In this document: one piece after another, positions 19,538 to 26,999 of the stretch
Layout: each line of letters begins with the position of its first letter
Numbering within the stretch: the stretch's first letter is position 1
DNA from: Pseudomonadota bacterium
GTDB lineage: Bacteria > Desulfobacterota > Binatia > Binatales > Binataceae
Direction: 5' to 3'
DNA length: 64,000 nucleotides
Assembly (NCBI GenBank): GCA_021325025.1
Contig: JAJPHZ010000020.1
Location: 96,374-160,373 of the forward strand
Made by a program: the position numbers and the translations under genes
Notes under the pieces: model-generated
What the model was told of the DNA's origin: nothing
Database searches by the model: none
The model's input: the letters and a program-made list of their open reading frames with translations, nothing else

Positions 19538-21042
19538 GCTCGATTACCGCGGGCGGCGTTTTCGAACTGCGTCGCCGCGCCCAGCGCGCGCAGCATCGCT
19601 TTGGCCTTGTTGACCGATTCCTGGTACTCGGCAGCGGGGTCGGAGTCGGCCACTACGCCGCCGCCGGCCTGGATGTAGACCCGGTTGTTCCGAATCAGCA
19701 TCGTGCGCAGCGCGATCGCAGTGTCCATGTTGCCGGTGTAGCTGAAGTAGCCCACCGCGCCCGCATACACGCCGCGGCGCACCGGCTCCAGCTCGTCGAT
19801 AATCTCCATCGCGCGAATCTTGGGTGCGCCCGACACCGTGCCCTGCGGAAAGGTGGCGCGGAAGGCGTCGAAAGCGTCGCAGTCTTCGCGCAGCCGGCCG
19901 CGCACGTTGGACACGATATGCATCACATGCGAGTAGCGCTCGACCACCATCAGTTCGGTGACCTCCACCGAGCCGATTTCCGACACGCGCCCCACGTCGT
20001 TGCGCCCCAAATCGACCAGCATCACATGCTCCGCCCGCTCCTTGGGGTCGGCCAGCAGTTCGCGCTCCAGGCGCAGGTCCGCCTCTTCGTTCTCACCGCG
20101 CGCACGCGTGCCGGCGATCGGCCGCAGCGTCACCTCCCTGCCCTCCAGCCGCACCATCACCTCGGGCGACGCGCCGGCCAGCGTCAGGTCGCCCAACCGC
20201 AGGTAGAACATGTAGGGCGAAGGATTGATCGTGCGCAGGCTGCGGTAAAGGTTGAAGGGATGCACCGTCAAGTCGGCTTCGAAGCGCTGCGAGGGGACGA
20301 CCTGGATGATGTCGCCGGCGGCGACGTATTCCTTGGCCGCCAGCACCATCTGCATGTAGCCCTCGCGGGTCTGATTGGAAGCGATCCGCGGCTCGGCGGC
20401 CGCCGCAGGGCGATCAAGACACGGCAGCACAACCGGCGTCGCCAGCCGCGCGATGGTCTCCTCGATCTTCTCGACCGCGGAGCGATACGCCGCACGTGCC
20501 GTGGCGAATTCCCGGATCGGCACGTTGACGATGATCTTGATGGTCTGGCGCACGTTGTCGAACACCAGCACCGTGTCAGTAAACATCATGTAGAGATCGG
20601 GAACGCCGAGGTCGTCGGGCGGAGAGTTGGGCAGGCGCTCGAAGTAGCGCACGATGTCGTAGGCCAGCATCCCAACCGCGCCGCCGAAAAAGCGCGGCAG
20701 GCCGTCGAGTTGCGGCGCGCGCCGGCGCTTGACCTCCTGGCGCAGGGCTTCGAACGGATCCTCGACGCTGCGCACCTCGACCCCTACGCCGGGCCGGATC
20801 AGTTCCAGATGGCTGGCGCGGGCGCGGAACACCAGCGCGGGTTCGGCGCCCAAAAAGGTGTAGCGCGCCCACTTTTCGCCGCCGCGCACGCTTTCGAGCA
20901 GGAACGCGTAGTCGCCACGTCCGATCTTGAGGAATGCGCCGACGGGAGTTTCCAGGTCCCCGGGTATCTCACGGCAAACCGGAATGATGTCGAAGTCCCT
21001 GCCGGCCAGCAGTTCAAAGTCCGCTTCGCTGGGCGTCAGCAT
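19534..21042 (-). CDS. trpE: Anthranilate synthase component I
   Basis: Chorismate-binding enzyme of 502 residues that makes anthranilate. The N-terminal LLES near residue 50 is part of the Trp feedback site. The catalytic core shows [73 protein letters not shown] and the final [16 protein letters not shown]. The ATG at 21042 has a strong AAGGAGG site. It is the first structural gene of the trp operon and lies 62 bases after the attenuator terminator. Confidence 0.97.
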   Translation of the reverse strand: MLTPSEADFELLAGRDFDIIPVCREIPGDLETPVGAFLKIGRGDYAFLLESVRGGEKWARYTFLGAEPALVFRARASHLELIRPGVGVEVRSVEDPFEALRQEVKRRRAPQLDGLPRFFGGAVGMLAYDIVRYFERLPNSPPDDLGVPDLYMMFTDTVLVFDNVRQTIKIIVNVPIREFATARAAYRSAVEKIEETIARLATPVVLPCLDRPAAAAEPRIASNQTREGYMQMVLAAKEYVAAGDIIQVVPSQRFEADLTVHPFNLYRSLRTINPSPYMFYLRLGDLTLAGASPEVMVRLEGREVTLRPIAGTRARGENEEADLRLERELLADPKERAEHVMLVDLGRNDVGRVSEIGSVEVTELMVVERYSHVMHIVSNVRGRLREDCDAFDAFRATFPQGTVSGAPKIRAMEIIDELEPVRRGVYAGAVGYFSYTGNMDTAIALRTMLIRNNRVYIQAGGGVVADSDPAAEYQESVNKAKAMLRALGAATQFENAARGNRA

Positions 21043-21104
21043 CGCGCCTCCTTAAGCGCGCCCGTCTCCGATCGGCGCGCCGCATGTTACCTCATCGCAG
21101 CCAT

Positions 21105-21142
21105 AAAAAAAGGCCGCAGGTGCTTCCGCCTGCGGCCTTTTT
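21105..21142 (-). terminator. trp attenuator terminator hairpin
   Basis: Arms 21129-21138 and 21111-21120 form a perfect 10-bp GC-rich stem with an 8-base loop, extended by A/T pairs. In the trpE direction it is followed by seven T. It lies between the Trp-rich leader peptide and trpE, so readthrough is needed to express the operon. The left arm contains CAGGCGGA (21125-21132), which is complementary to TCCGCCTG inside the leader (21179-21186) and gives a competing antiterminator. Confidence 0.88.
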
Positions 21143-21162
21143 CAGTCCTCGGTTTCGCGTCG

Positions 21163-21240
21163 CTACGAAACCGCAGCCCAGGCGGATGCGCCGATGCTCC
21201 AACGCCAAGTCGCCCAAGCTGTGCGGATTTCGCAACGCAT
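21163..21240 (-). CDS. trpL: trp operon leader peptide with four Trp codons
   Basis: A 25-codon frame from ATG 21240 to TAG 21163 contains Trp at positions 9, 12, 14 and 21 (segments TAWATWRWS and SAWAAVS). Four Trp in 25 residues, directly upstream of trpE and followed by a terminator, fits a ribosome-stalling leader. An in-frame TAG six bases before the ATG fixes this start. No Shine-Dalgarno is visible. When the ribosome stalls at Trp 9-14, codons 19-21 (TCC GCC TGG) are free to pair with the terminator arm; a ribosome reaching the stop covers them. It is below the usual gene-calling size. Confidence 0.85.
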   Translation of the reverse strand: MRCEIRTAWATWRWSIGASAWAAVS

Positions 21241-21252
21241 AATTGGCTATTA

Positions 21253-21282
21253 TCTATATCCCGCCCACGCGCGGCCTGTCAA
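21253..21282 (-). promoter_or_regulatory. trp operon promoter
   Basis: On the minus strand a perfect TTGACA (21277-21282) is followed after 18 bases by TATAGA (21253-21258). The leader ATG begins only 12 bases after this -10 box, so the predicted transcript has a 5' leader of about 4-6 bases. The region between the upstream CoA-transferase stop (21318) and trpE holds this promoter, the leader peptide and the attenuator. Confidence 0.75.
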
Positions 21283-21317
21283 CATGACCAATCCGCCAGC
21301 TTCGCGAGCAAAAGCAG

Positions 21318-22535
21318 TCATTCCAAAACTCCCTGGCTGCGCAGCCGTTCGATTTGATCGGGCTTGAGCCCCAGCAATTCGGTCAGGATTGCGTCGGTGT
21401 CGGCGCCGAGAATCGGTGCGGCGCCGCTCACGTCCACGGGGGCGCCGTTGATCGTCCACGGGATGCCGGCGTGGATTCGCCTGCCGACTTCAGGATGCTC
21501 CTTGGTAACAAGGAAGCCACGCGCCTGCAGATGCGGATCGTGGGCGAGGTCCTTGTTGCTCATCGATGGGAACGCGCACACGCCCGCCTCCTGCAGGCGG
21601 CGCGTGATGTCCCAGCGATCGTGCGCCGAAGTCCATGCCGTGATGATTTCATCCAGCGCGTCCTCGTTGCGCTTGCGCTTCGCGGCGCTGTCAAAGCGCG
21701 GATCCTGGGCGAGTTGCTCATCGCCCATCACGCGGCACAGGCTGCGCCATTCATGTTCGGTGGCAACCGCGATCGTCACCCACTGATTGACGTCGCCGCG
21801 CGCCTTGTAGCAGTTGTGCGGGACGAGCAGCGGGTCGCGATTGCCGATGCGCGCCGGCTCGCGCCCGGTCATCGCGTACTCCACCAAGCCCTCGGCCATC
21901 AGCGCCAGTGACGGCTCCAGCAGCGACTGGTCGATATACATCCCGCGCCCGGTGCGGTCGCGGTTGATGAGCGCGGCCACGATTGCCGCCGCGGCCAGCA
22001 CCCCCGTACTGGGGTCGGCGTAGGAGATGCCCAGCAGTTGGGGGGCGTAGCCTTCGTAGCCGGTGGCCGACACGAATCCGGATAGCGCCGAGACCGCCGG
22101 CCCGTATCCGGCCACTGCCCGGTACGGCCCGGTGCGCCCGAAGCCTGAAATCGACAGCATGATCAGATCCGGACGCATCTTGCGCAGTGTCTCGTAGCCG
22201 AGCCCGAGCCGCTCGATCACGCCGGCGGCGAAATTCTCGGTCACGACGTCGCACAGGCCTACCAGGCCGTGCGCGATGGCGAGGCCCTGCGGATGGCGCA
22301 GGTTGAGCGTGATGCTGCGTTTGCCCTGATTGTACTGATTGTAGTATCCGGCGCGATTGATCCCCGCAACGTCGTCGGCGAAGGGCGGGATGCGCCGCGA
22401 GGTGCACAGCCGCGCGGCGGATTCGACGCGGATCACCTCGGCACCCATGTGGGCCAGTTGCATGGTGCAAAACGGCCCCGCCCACACCCAGCTGAAATCC
22501 AGAACCCGCACTCCGGCAAGCGGCAGATGTTCCAT
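21318..22535 (-). CDS. Class III CoA-transferase (CaiB/BaiF family)
   Basis: A 405-residue CoA-transferase that would move CoA between carboxylic acids. It starts LAGVRVLDFSWVWAGPFCTMQLAHMGAEVIRVE, the family N-terminus, with GKRSITLNLRHPQG, DVVTENFAAGVIERLGLGYE and SISGFGRTGPY following. The catalytic Asp is likely that in SYADPSTG. It begins six bases after a second CoA-transferase gene, so both are probably one operon and may act as partners. The substrate is unknown. Confidence 0.9.
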   Translation of the reverse strand: MEHLPLAGVRVLDFSWVWAGPFCTMQLAHMGAEVIRVESAARLCTSRRIPPFADDVAGINRAGYYNQYNQGKRSITLNLRHPQGLAIAHGLVGLCDVVTENFAAGVIERLGLGYETLRKMRPDLIMLSISGFGRTGPYRAVAGYGPAVSALSGFVSATGYEGYAPQLLGISYADPSTGVLAAAAIVAALINRDRTGRGMYIDQSLLEPSLALMAEGLVEYAMTGREPARIGNRDPLLVPHNCYKARGDVNQWVTIAVATEHEWRSLCRVMGDEQLAQDPRFDSAAKRKRNEDALDEIITAWTSAHDRWDITRRLQEAGVCAFPSMSNKDLAHDPHLQARGFLVTKEHPEVGRRIHAGIPWTINGAPVDVSGAAPILGADTDAILTELLGLKPDQIERLRSQGVLE

Positions 22536-22541
22536 GATTGG

Positions 22542-23762
22542 TCAGATCACCCGGCGTGAGCGCAGCACGGCAATTTCGCCGCTGCCCATCCCAAGCCTTT
22601 GCGTCAAAATCTCCTCCGTATGTTGCCCCAGCGCGGGAGCGGGTCGGCGCGGCGGTAAATCTGCAGCGGAGAATCGCCATGGCGGACCGGGCAGCGGCAC
22701 TGTGCCGACGCCGGGCTGATCCAGCGGTGAAAAGCATTGGCGCGCGCGAATGTGCTCGTCGCTGAACACGCGCCCCATCGTATTGATTGGAGTGCAGATC
22801 ACCTTGTGAGCGCGGCAGGCGGCGAAGAATTCATCCACCGTGCGCTGCCGCGTGCATTGCTGGAGCAGCTCAATTACCTCGGCATGATGACACGCGCGCG
22901 ACGGGCTGTCCTTGAATCTCTCATCGGCGGCCCACTCCGGGTGTCCCAGCACTTCTACCAGCCGATCCCATTCCGCCTCCTCGTGCGCCAGAATGTAGAC
23001 CTGGCCGTCGATACATTGCAGGATTCCCTGCACACCGGTGCGATATACGTCCAGCCGCGATATTTCCCGCCCGGCATACGTGTAGCGCATGAAATGCATC
23101 TCCAGGATCGAGGCGACGCATTCCTGCGCCGAGACGTCGAGCCTCTCGCCCTTGCCGGTTCTGAGGCGATGCCGATACGCAGTCAACGCGGTATAGAACG
23201 CGAACGAACCGGCCAGAAAATCGGCTTGCTGACCGAACACCTTCAGCGGCGGCAATTCCGGATGCGTCGAACCCAGCGGCGTCAGGAAGGCCCATCCCCC
23301 GGCGTGGACCAGGTTGAGCGAACGCGCGCGCCAATCGCGATACGGCCCGGTCTCGCCGAAGGGTGAGATGGCGGCGATGATCAGGCGCGGACACAGCGCC
23401 GCGACTCGTTCGCTATCAAGCCCCAGCATATGGCGATCCGCGGGATGGAGATTATGGATTAGAACGTCGGCCTCGCGCAGCAAGCCGAGCAGGAGCGCGC
23501 GTCCCTCGGGTTGCCGGAGATCGACCGTGATAGCGCGTTTGCCGGCGTTGAGGTAAATGAACAGCCCGCTTTTGTCCGGGTCGGCCCGATCGGCGGGAAA
23601 TGGTCCCCGCGCCCTGACGCTGTCGCCCTGCGGCGCTTCGACCTTGATCACATCGGCGCCGAGGTCGGCCATCAGCCGCGCCGCAAAGGAGGCGGACACG
23701 CCGTCGCCGCATTCGATTACGCAAACGCCATCAAGCGGCGCAGCGCCTGCATCCGATCCCAT
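22542..23762 (-). CDS. Class III CoA-transferase, second copy
   Basis: The protein from ATG 23762 has 406 residues; an AGGAG site lies about eight bases upstream. Family features are LDGVCVIECGDGVSASFAARLMADLGADVIKVE, LNAGKRAITVDLRQPEG, SPFGETGPYRDW and QQADFLAGSF, which carries the predicted catalytic Asp. It shares the fold with the next gene but is clearly diverged. The frame stays open upstream to a start at 24050, but that stretch overlaps the LLM gene and lacks coding character. Substrate unknown. Confidence 0.9.
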   Translation of the reverse strand: MGSDAGAAPLDGVCVIECGDGVSASFAARLMADLGADVIKVEAPQGDSVRARGPFPADRADPDKSGLFIYLNAGKRAITVDLRQPEGRALLLGLLREADVLIHNLHPADRHMLGLDSERVAALCPRLIIAAISPFGETGPYRDWRARSLNLVHAGGWAFLTPLGSTHPELPPLKVFGQQADFLAGSFAFYTALTAYRHRLRTGKGERLDVSAQECVASILEMHFMRYTYAGREISRLDVYRTGVQGILQCIDGQVYILAHEEAEWDRLVEVLGHPEWAADERFKDSPSRACHHAEVIELLQQCTRQRTVDEFFAACRAHKVICTPINTMGRVFSDEHIRARQCFSPLDQPGVGTVPLPGPPWRFSAADLPPRRPAPALGQHTEEILTQRLGMGSGEIAVLRSRRVI

Positions 23763-23827
23763 CGTCGGCTCCTGGCCTGCAGCCATACCATAACTGGGAT
23801 GGAAACCGTGAGCCGCCTGCGAACCGA

Positions 23828-24826
23828 TCAACGCGGCGCGAGTTTTTCGATCGCGGTGCGGATTTTCGCCTGGCGTTCCTCCCGGGTGCGGGCCAGCGAT
23901 ACGAACCACAGTGCGACGCTGGTAACACCCGCCGCGGCAAACGCTTGCAGGCGTTCGCGGCAATACTCGGCGCTGCCCAGCAGGTAGATTGAGTTGATCA
24001 TCCGGTCGCTGATGGCCTCGGTCGCTTTTTTGCGGTCGCCCGATGTCCATGCCGCCAGCGCCTGTTCGGCTTCGCGCTCAAACCCGATTTCGGCGAAGAA
24101 GCGATTGTAGCCGGGCGTGATCACGTAGGGCGTCATGTGGCGGCGCATCGCGGAACTGAGCCGCTCCGGATCCTCGTCAACGATGGTCAGGATGCGGCAG
24201 ACCACCTCGCGCGGCGCTGCGCGTCCGGCCGCCCGCGCGCCTTCGGCGACATGCTCGAGCATCCGCGGCAACGCCTCGGGAGTGATGTAGTTGGTGATGA
24301 GACCGTCGGCGATTTCGCCCGCCAGCCGGCACATCTTGGAACCCTGGACGGCCAGGAAGATGGGCGGCGGCGCAGTCGTGCGTTCGATGTCGAGCCGAAA
24401 GCCGTTTACCGCAAGCGTCTTGCCCTGGTAGGTGACCTTCTCACCGCTCAGCGCGGCACGCACCGCGGCCACGGTGTCGCGCACGCGCGCCAGCGGCCGC
24501 TGGAACGGCACGCCCATCCACTGCCCGATGATCTGCGGTGAAGAAATTCCCAAACCCAGCACCAGGCGTCCGCCGGAGAGTTCCTGCACGGTCATCGCCG
24601 ACATCGCGATCAAGGCGGGCGGACGCGTGAAGACCGGCACGATCGCGGTGCCCAGCCGCATCCGCTCGCTGAGCATCGCCACTGCGGCCAGCGGGCTGAA
24701 GGCTTCGGTGGTGTAGGATTCCAGCGACCAGACCTCGTGGTAGCCCAGCGCGTCGGCGCGCCGTACCAGGTCGATCATGTCGCGATTCTGAAATGGTTCG
24801 GTCGGTAAAGTGATTCCAATTCGCAT
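23828..24826 (-). CDS. LLM-class flavin/F420-dependent oxidoreductase
   Basis: A luciferase-like TIM barrel of 332 residues starting MRIGITLP. It contains ADALGYHEVWSLESYTTEAFSPLAAVAMLSERMRLGTAIVPVFTRPP and ELSGGRLVLGLGISSPQI, typical of the F420-dependent MSMEG_2516/mer-like group; FMN is an alternative cofactor. The ATG at 24826 has GAGGGG upstream. An ATG at 24847, overlapping the BKACE stop as ATGA, would add seven residues. It is in an apparent operon between the BKACE-like enzyme and the two CoA-transferases, suggesting oxidation of a CoA-linked or precursor intermediate. Confidence 0.88.
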   Translation of the reverse strand: MRIGITLPTEPFQNRDMIDLVRRADALGYHEVWSLESYTTEAFSPLAAVAMLSERMRLGTAIVPVFTRPPALIAMSAMTVQELSGGRLVLGLGISSPQIIGQWMGVPFQRPLARVRDTVAAVRAALSGEKVTYQGKTLAVNGFRLDIERTTAPPPIFLAVQGSKMCRLAGEIADGLITNYITPEALPRMLEHVAEGARAAGRAAPREVVCRILTIVDEDPERLSSAMRRHMTPYVITPGYNRFFAEIGFEREAEQALAAWTSGDRKKATEAISDRMINSIYLLGSAEYCRERLQAFAAAGVTSVALWFVSLARTREERQAKIRTAIEKLAPR

Positions 24827-24843
24827 GCCGCCGGGCCCCTCGC

Positions 24844-25740
24844 TCATGCCGCCGGCCCCTTCCAGGCGGCCAATTCGGCGCGCACCTCGGCGGTGGTCTT
24901 GGGTTCGCTGCCGGCCTTTTGAATCGCGTTGACCGCGGCTTCGACCAACTGCACGTTGGAACGCTGCTCGCCCAGCATCGCGTCTTCCAAGCCCACGCGC
25001 ACGCCGCCGCCGAGTGCGACTACGGTGGGAATCAGCGGCAGAACATCGACCGCCAATCCGGCCACCATCCACGGCGCGCCGGGCGCGAATCGCTCCAGAA
25101 GTTTGGCATACGCTTCAACCGCCCATGGCTCGGGCGGAAAGCTGAAGGTCATGCCGGTGGAAAACATCAGCCGGTAAACAGGCACCGGCATGGTGGGATG
25201 ATGGCGATGGAGCAGCGCGCCCTGGCGCACGAAGCCCGCCTCGTAGCAGGCGTAGGCGGGATGGAACTTGTATTGGGCGGCCAGCGCGGCGGCCGCTTCC
25301 AGGCTGTTGTTGGGATTGGCATAAAGTCCATTGCCGCCCATTCCGCCCAGCCCCGATGGTCCCACGTCGTAGCGGCAGAAGTTGACCGACCCTGGGTCCA
25401 GCACGCCCCACTCCAGGATGCCGCGTTTGGCCAACTCCACCGTCGGGCGCCATAGCCAGGCCGGATCGGACGGGTCGGGCTTGCCGCCGACGATCGTCGG
25501 ATAGACGATCGCATCGACCTGCGCGCGGATGCCATCCATGAATGCGGCGGCGTTGTCCACATCCGCATTTTGCCTGCCGGTATCGGGGTCCAGCGTATGG
25601 GCATGGATCACGGCGGCGCCGGCCTTGATGCACGCCACGCCGTCGGCGATGACCTCCCGGGCAGTCACGGGAATTGCAGGTTGATACTTGCGGGTCCAGG
25701 CGCCGTTTACGGCGACCTCGATCAACGTCTTTTTGGCCAT
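24844..25740 (-). CDS. BKACE-family (3-keto-5-aminohexanoate cleavage enzyme-like) protein
   Basis: A 298-residue metal-dependent aldol-type enzyme. It starts ATG 25740 with GGAGG upstream. VIHAHTLDPDTG gives the zinc-binding HxH, DPGSVNF and YANPNNSL match the substrate region, and GGGVRVGLEDAMLGEQRSNVQLVE near the C-terminus is a hallmark. Family enzymes condense a beta-keto acid with acetyl-CoA to give acetoacetate and an acyl-CoA. The usual KPE-E-FD stretch is replaced by HPAYACYEAGF, so the substrate class may be unusual. First gene of the four-gene catabolic operon. Confidence 0.87.
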   Translation of the reverse strand: MAKKTLIEVAVNGAWTRKYQPAIPVTAREVIADGVACIKAGAAVIHAHTLDPDTGRQNADVDNAAAFMDGIRAQVDAIVYPTIVGGKPDPSDPAWLWRPTVELAKRGILEWGVLDPGSVNFCRYDVGPSGLGGMGGNGLYANPNNSLEAAAALAAQYKFHPAYACYEAGFVRQGALLHRHHPTMPVPVYRLMFSTGMTFSFPPEPWAVEAYAKLLERFAPGAPWMVAGLAVDVLPLIPTVVALGGGVRVGLEDAMLGEQRSNVQLVEAAVNAIQKAGSEPKTTAEVRAELAAWKGPAA

Positions 25741-25817
25741 CTGTGCCTCCACACTCAGCGCTGGTTATGCGCGTTTAAACCACGGGCGCCGCCGACCGGG
25801 CAAGCGAGCGCCCCGCG

Positions 25818-26999
25818 CTACATCTCCTGCTTTTCGGTGTTGGACTGATCGGCGTGCACGGGCTGGACCGGCGCGCCTTCGCGCGCGGCCTGTCCGACGT
25901 TGAGCGCAATTAGGTCGCTGTAATCGACTCCGCTGGTCACCTGTACGGAGACGCCGTTGTCGTAGCCGAGCGTGACCTCGGCCAGATGCAGCCGGTTGTG
26001 GCGGATGACCGGCACGTAGACCTTGTTGTCGCGGAAGATCAGCGCGTCGTCGGGCACCATCGGCCCACCCTGCGCCATCGAGACGACAAATTCCGCCGTC
26101 CCGTACATCCCCGGGTACAGCGCGCCATCGCGGTTGGGAAGATCCACCTCCACCAGCATCGTGCGCGACTCGGGGGACAGGGCTTCGGGATGGCGCGAGA
26201 TGGCCCCCACGAACTTGCGGCCCGGATATTCGTTGACCGTGATGGTGGCGGGGTCGCCGTTCTTGATGAACGGGGTTACGCTTTGCGGAACGTAGGCAAA
26301 CACCCGCAGCGGACGGAGCCGGGCGATTCTAACGATCGCGCTGGTGGTGCTGGTTGCCGCGGTGGCCGCCGGGACCAGATGGCCCGGATCCATGTTGCGC
26401 TGGGTGACGATTGCGTCAAACGGCGCGCGGATCACCTCGTAGCCCTGCAGTGTCTTGTACTGCTCCCACAGGGCCTTGGCCTGAAGCATCGCGGCGTTTT
26501 GATTGTCATACTCCTGCTTGGCGATGACGCCGGTCTGATACAGCAGCTTGTCGCGGTCGAGCGTGATTTTGGCCAACTCGTAATTGGCGCGGTAGTTGGC
26601 CACCTGATGGTCGGTTTCGGGCGAATCGATGCGGGCGATGATCTGGCCCGCCCGCACACGGTCGCCCTTGTCGACATAAATCTCTTTGAGATAGCCCGGC
26701 ACCTTGGCGTAGATCTCGGTTTCGTCGAAGCCGCGCACCGAGGCCGGCAGGCGCAAGGTGCGAGTCTCCGGAGCGCGCAGCACCTGGGTTACCAGGACAT
26801 GGGGGCCGGCCTGCGCCTGGCGCTCCAGTTCATTGGTCTCGCGGTTGAGCCAGCGCTCGCGCGCCAGCACCAGCCCGGCGGTCGCCGCCATCAGCGCGGC
26901 GATTGCGATCAGCCAACCGGCGTAAAAGAAACCGCCGGGAGGCGGGCCAGTGAATTCCTTGGGGTTATCGTCTGCCATATCAGAGGTCCGCTCAGGCAC
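25818..26999 (-). CDS. RND efflux periplasmic adaptor (membrane fusion protein)
   Basis: A 393-residue HlyD/MexA-like adaptor. One N-terminal membrane helix (about 24-44) anchors it. AKVPGYLKEIYVDKGDRVRAGQIIARIDSPE and VIRAPFDAIVTQRNMDPGHLV are the two half-lipoyl segments, with an alpha-hairpin in between (KLLYQTGVIAKQEYDNQNAAMLQAKALWEQ). The beta-barrel region follows. The GTG start at 26999 has a TGGAG site and overlaps the end of the pump gene by 8 bases; an ATG at 26978 is the alternative. It links the inner-membrane pump to an outer-membrane channel that is not encoded nearby. Confidence 0.93.
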   Translation of the reverse strand: MPERTSDMADDNPKEFTGPPPGGFFYAGWLIAIAALMAATAGLVLARERWLNRETNELERQAQAGPHVLVTQVLRAPETRTLRLPASVRGFDETEIYAKVPGYLKEIYVDKGDRVRAGQIIARIDSPETDHQVANYRANYELAKITLDRDKLLYQTGVIAKQEYDNQNAAMLQAKALWEQYKTLQGYEVIRAPFDAIVTQRNMDPGHLVPAATAATSTTSAIVRIARLRPLRVFAYVPQSVTPFIKNGDPATITVNEYPGRKFVGAISRHPEALSPESRTMLVEVDLPNRDGALYPGMYGTAEFVVSMAQGGPMVPDDALIFRDNKVYVPVIRHNRLHLAEVTLGYDNGVSVQVTSGVDYSDLIALNVGQAAREGAPVQPVHADQSNTEKQEM

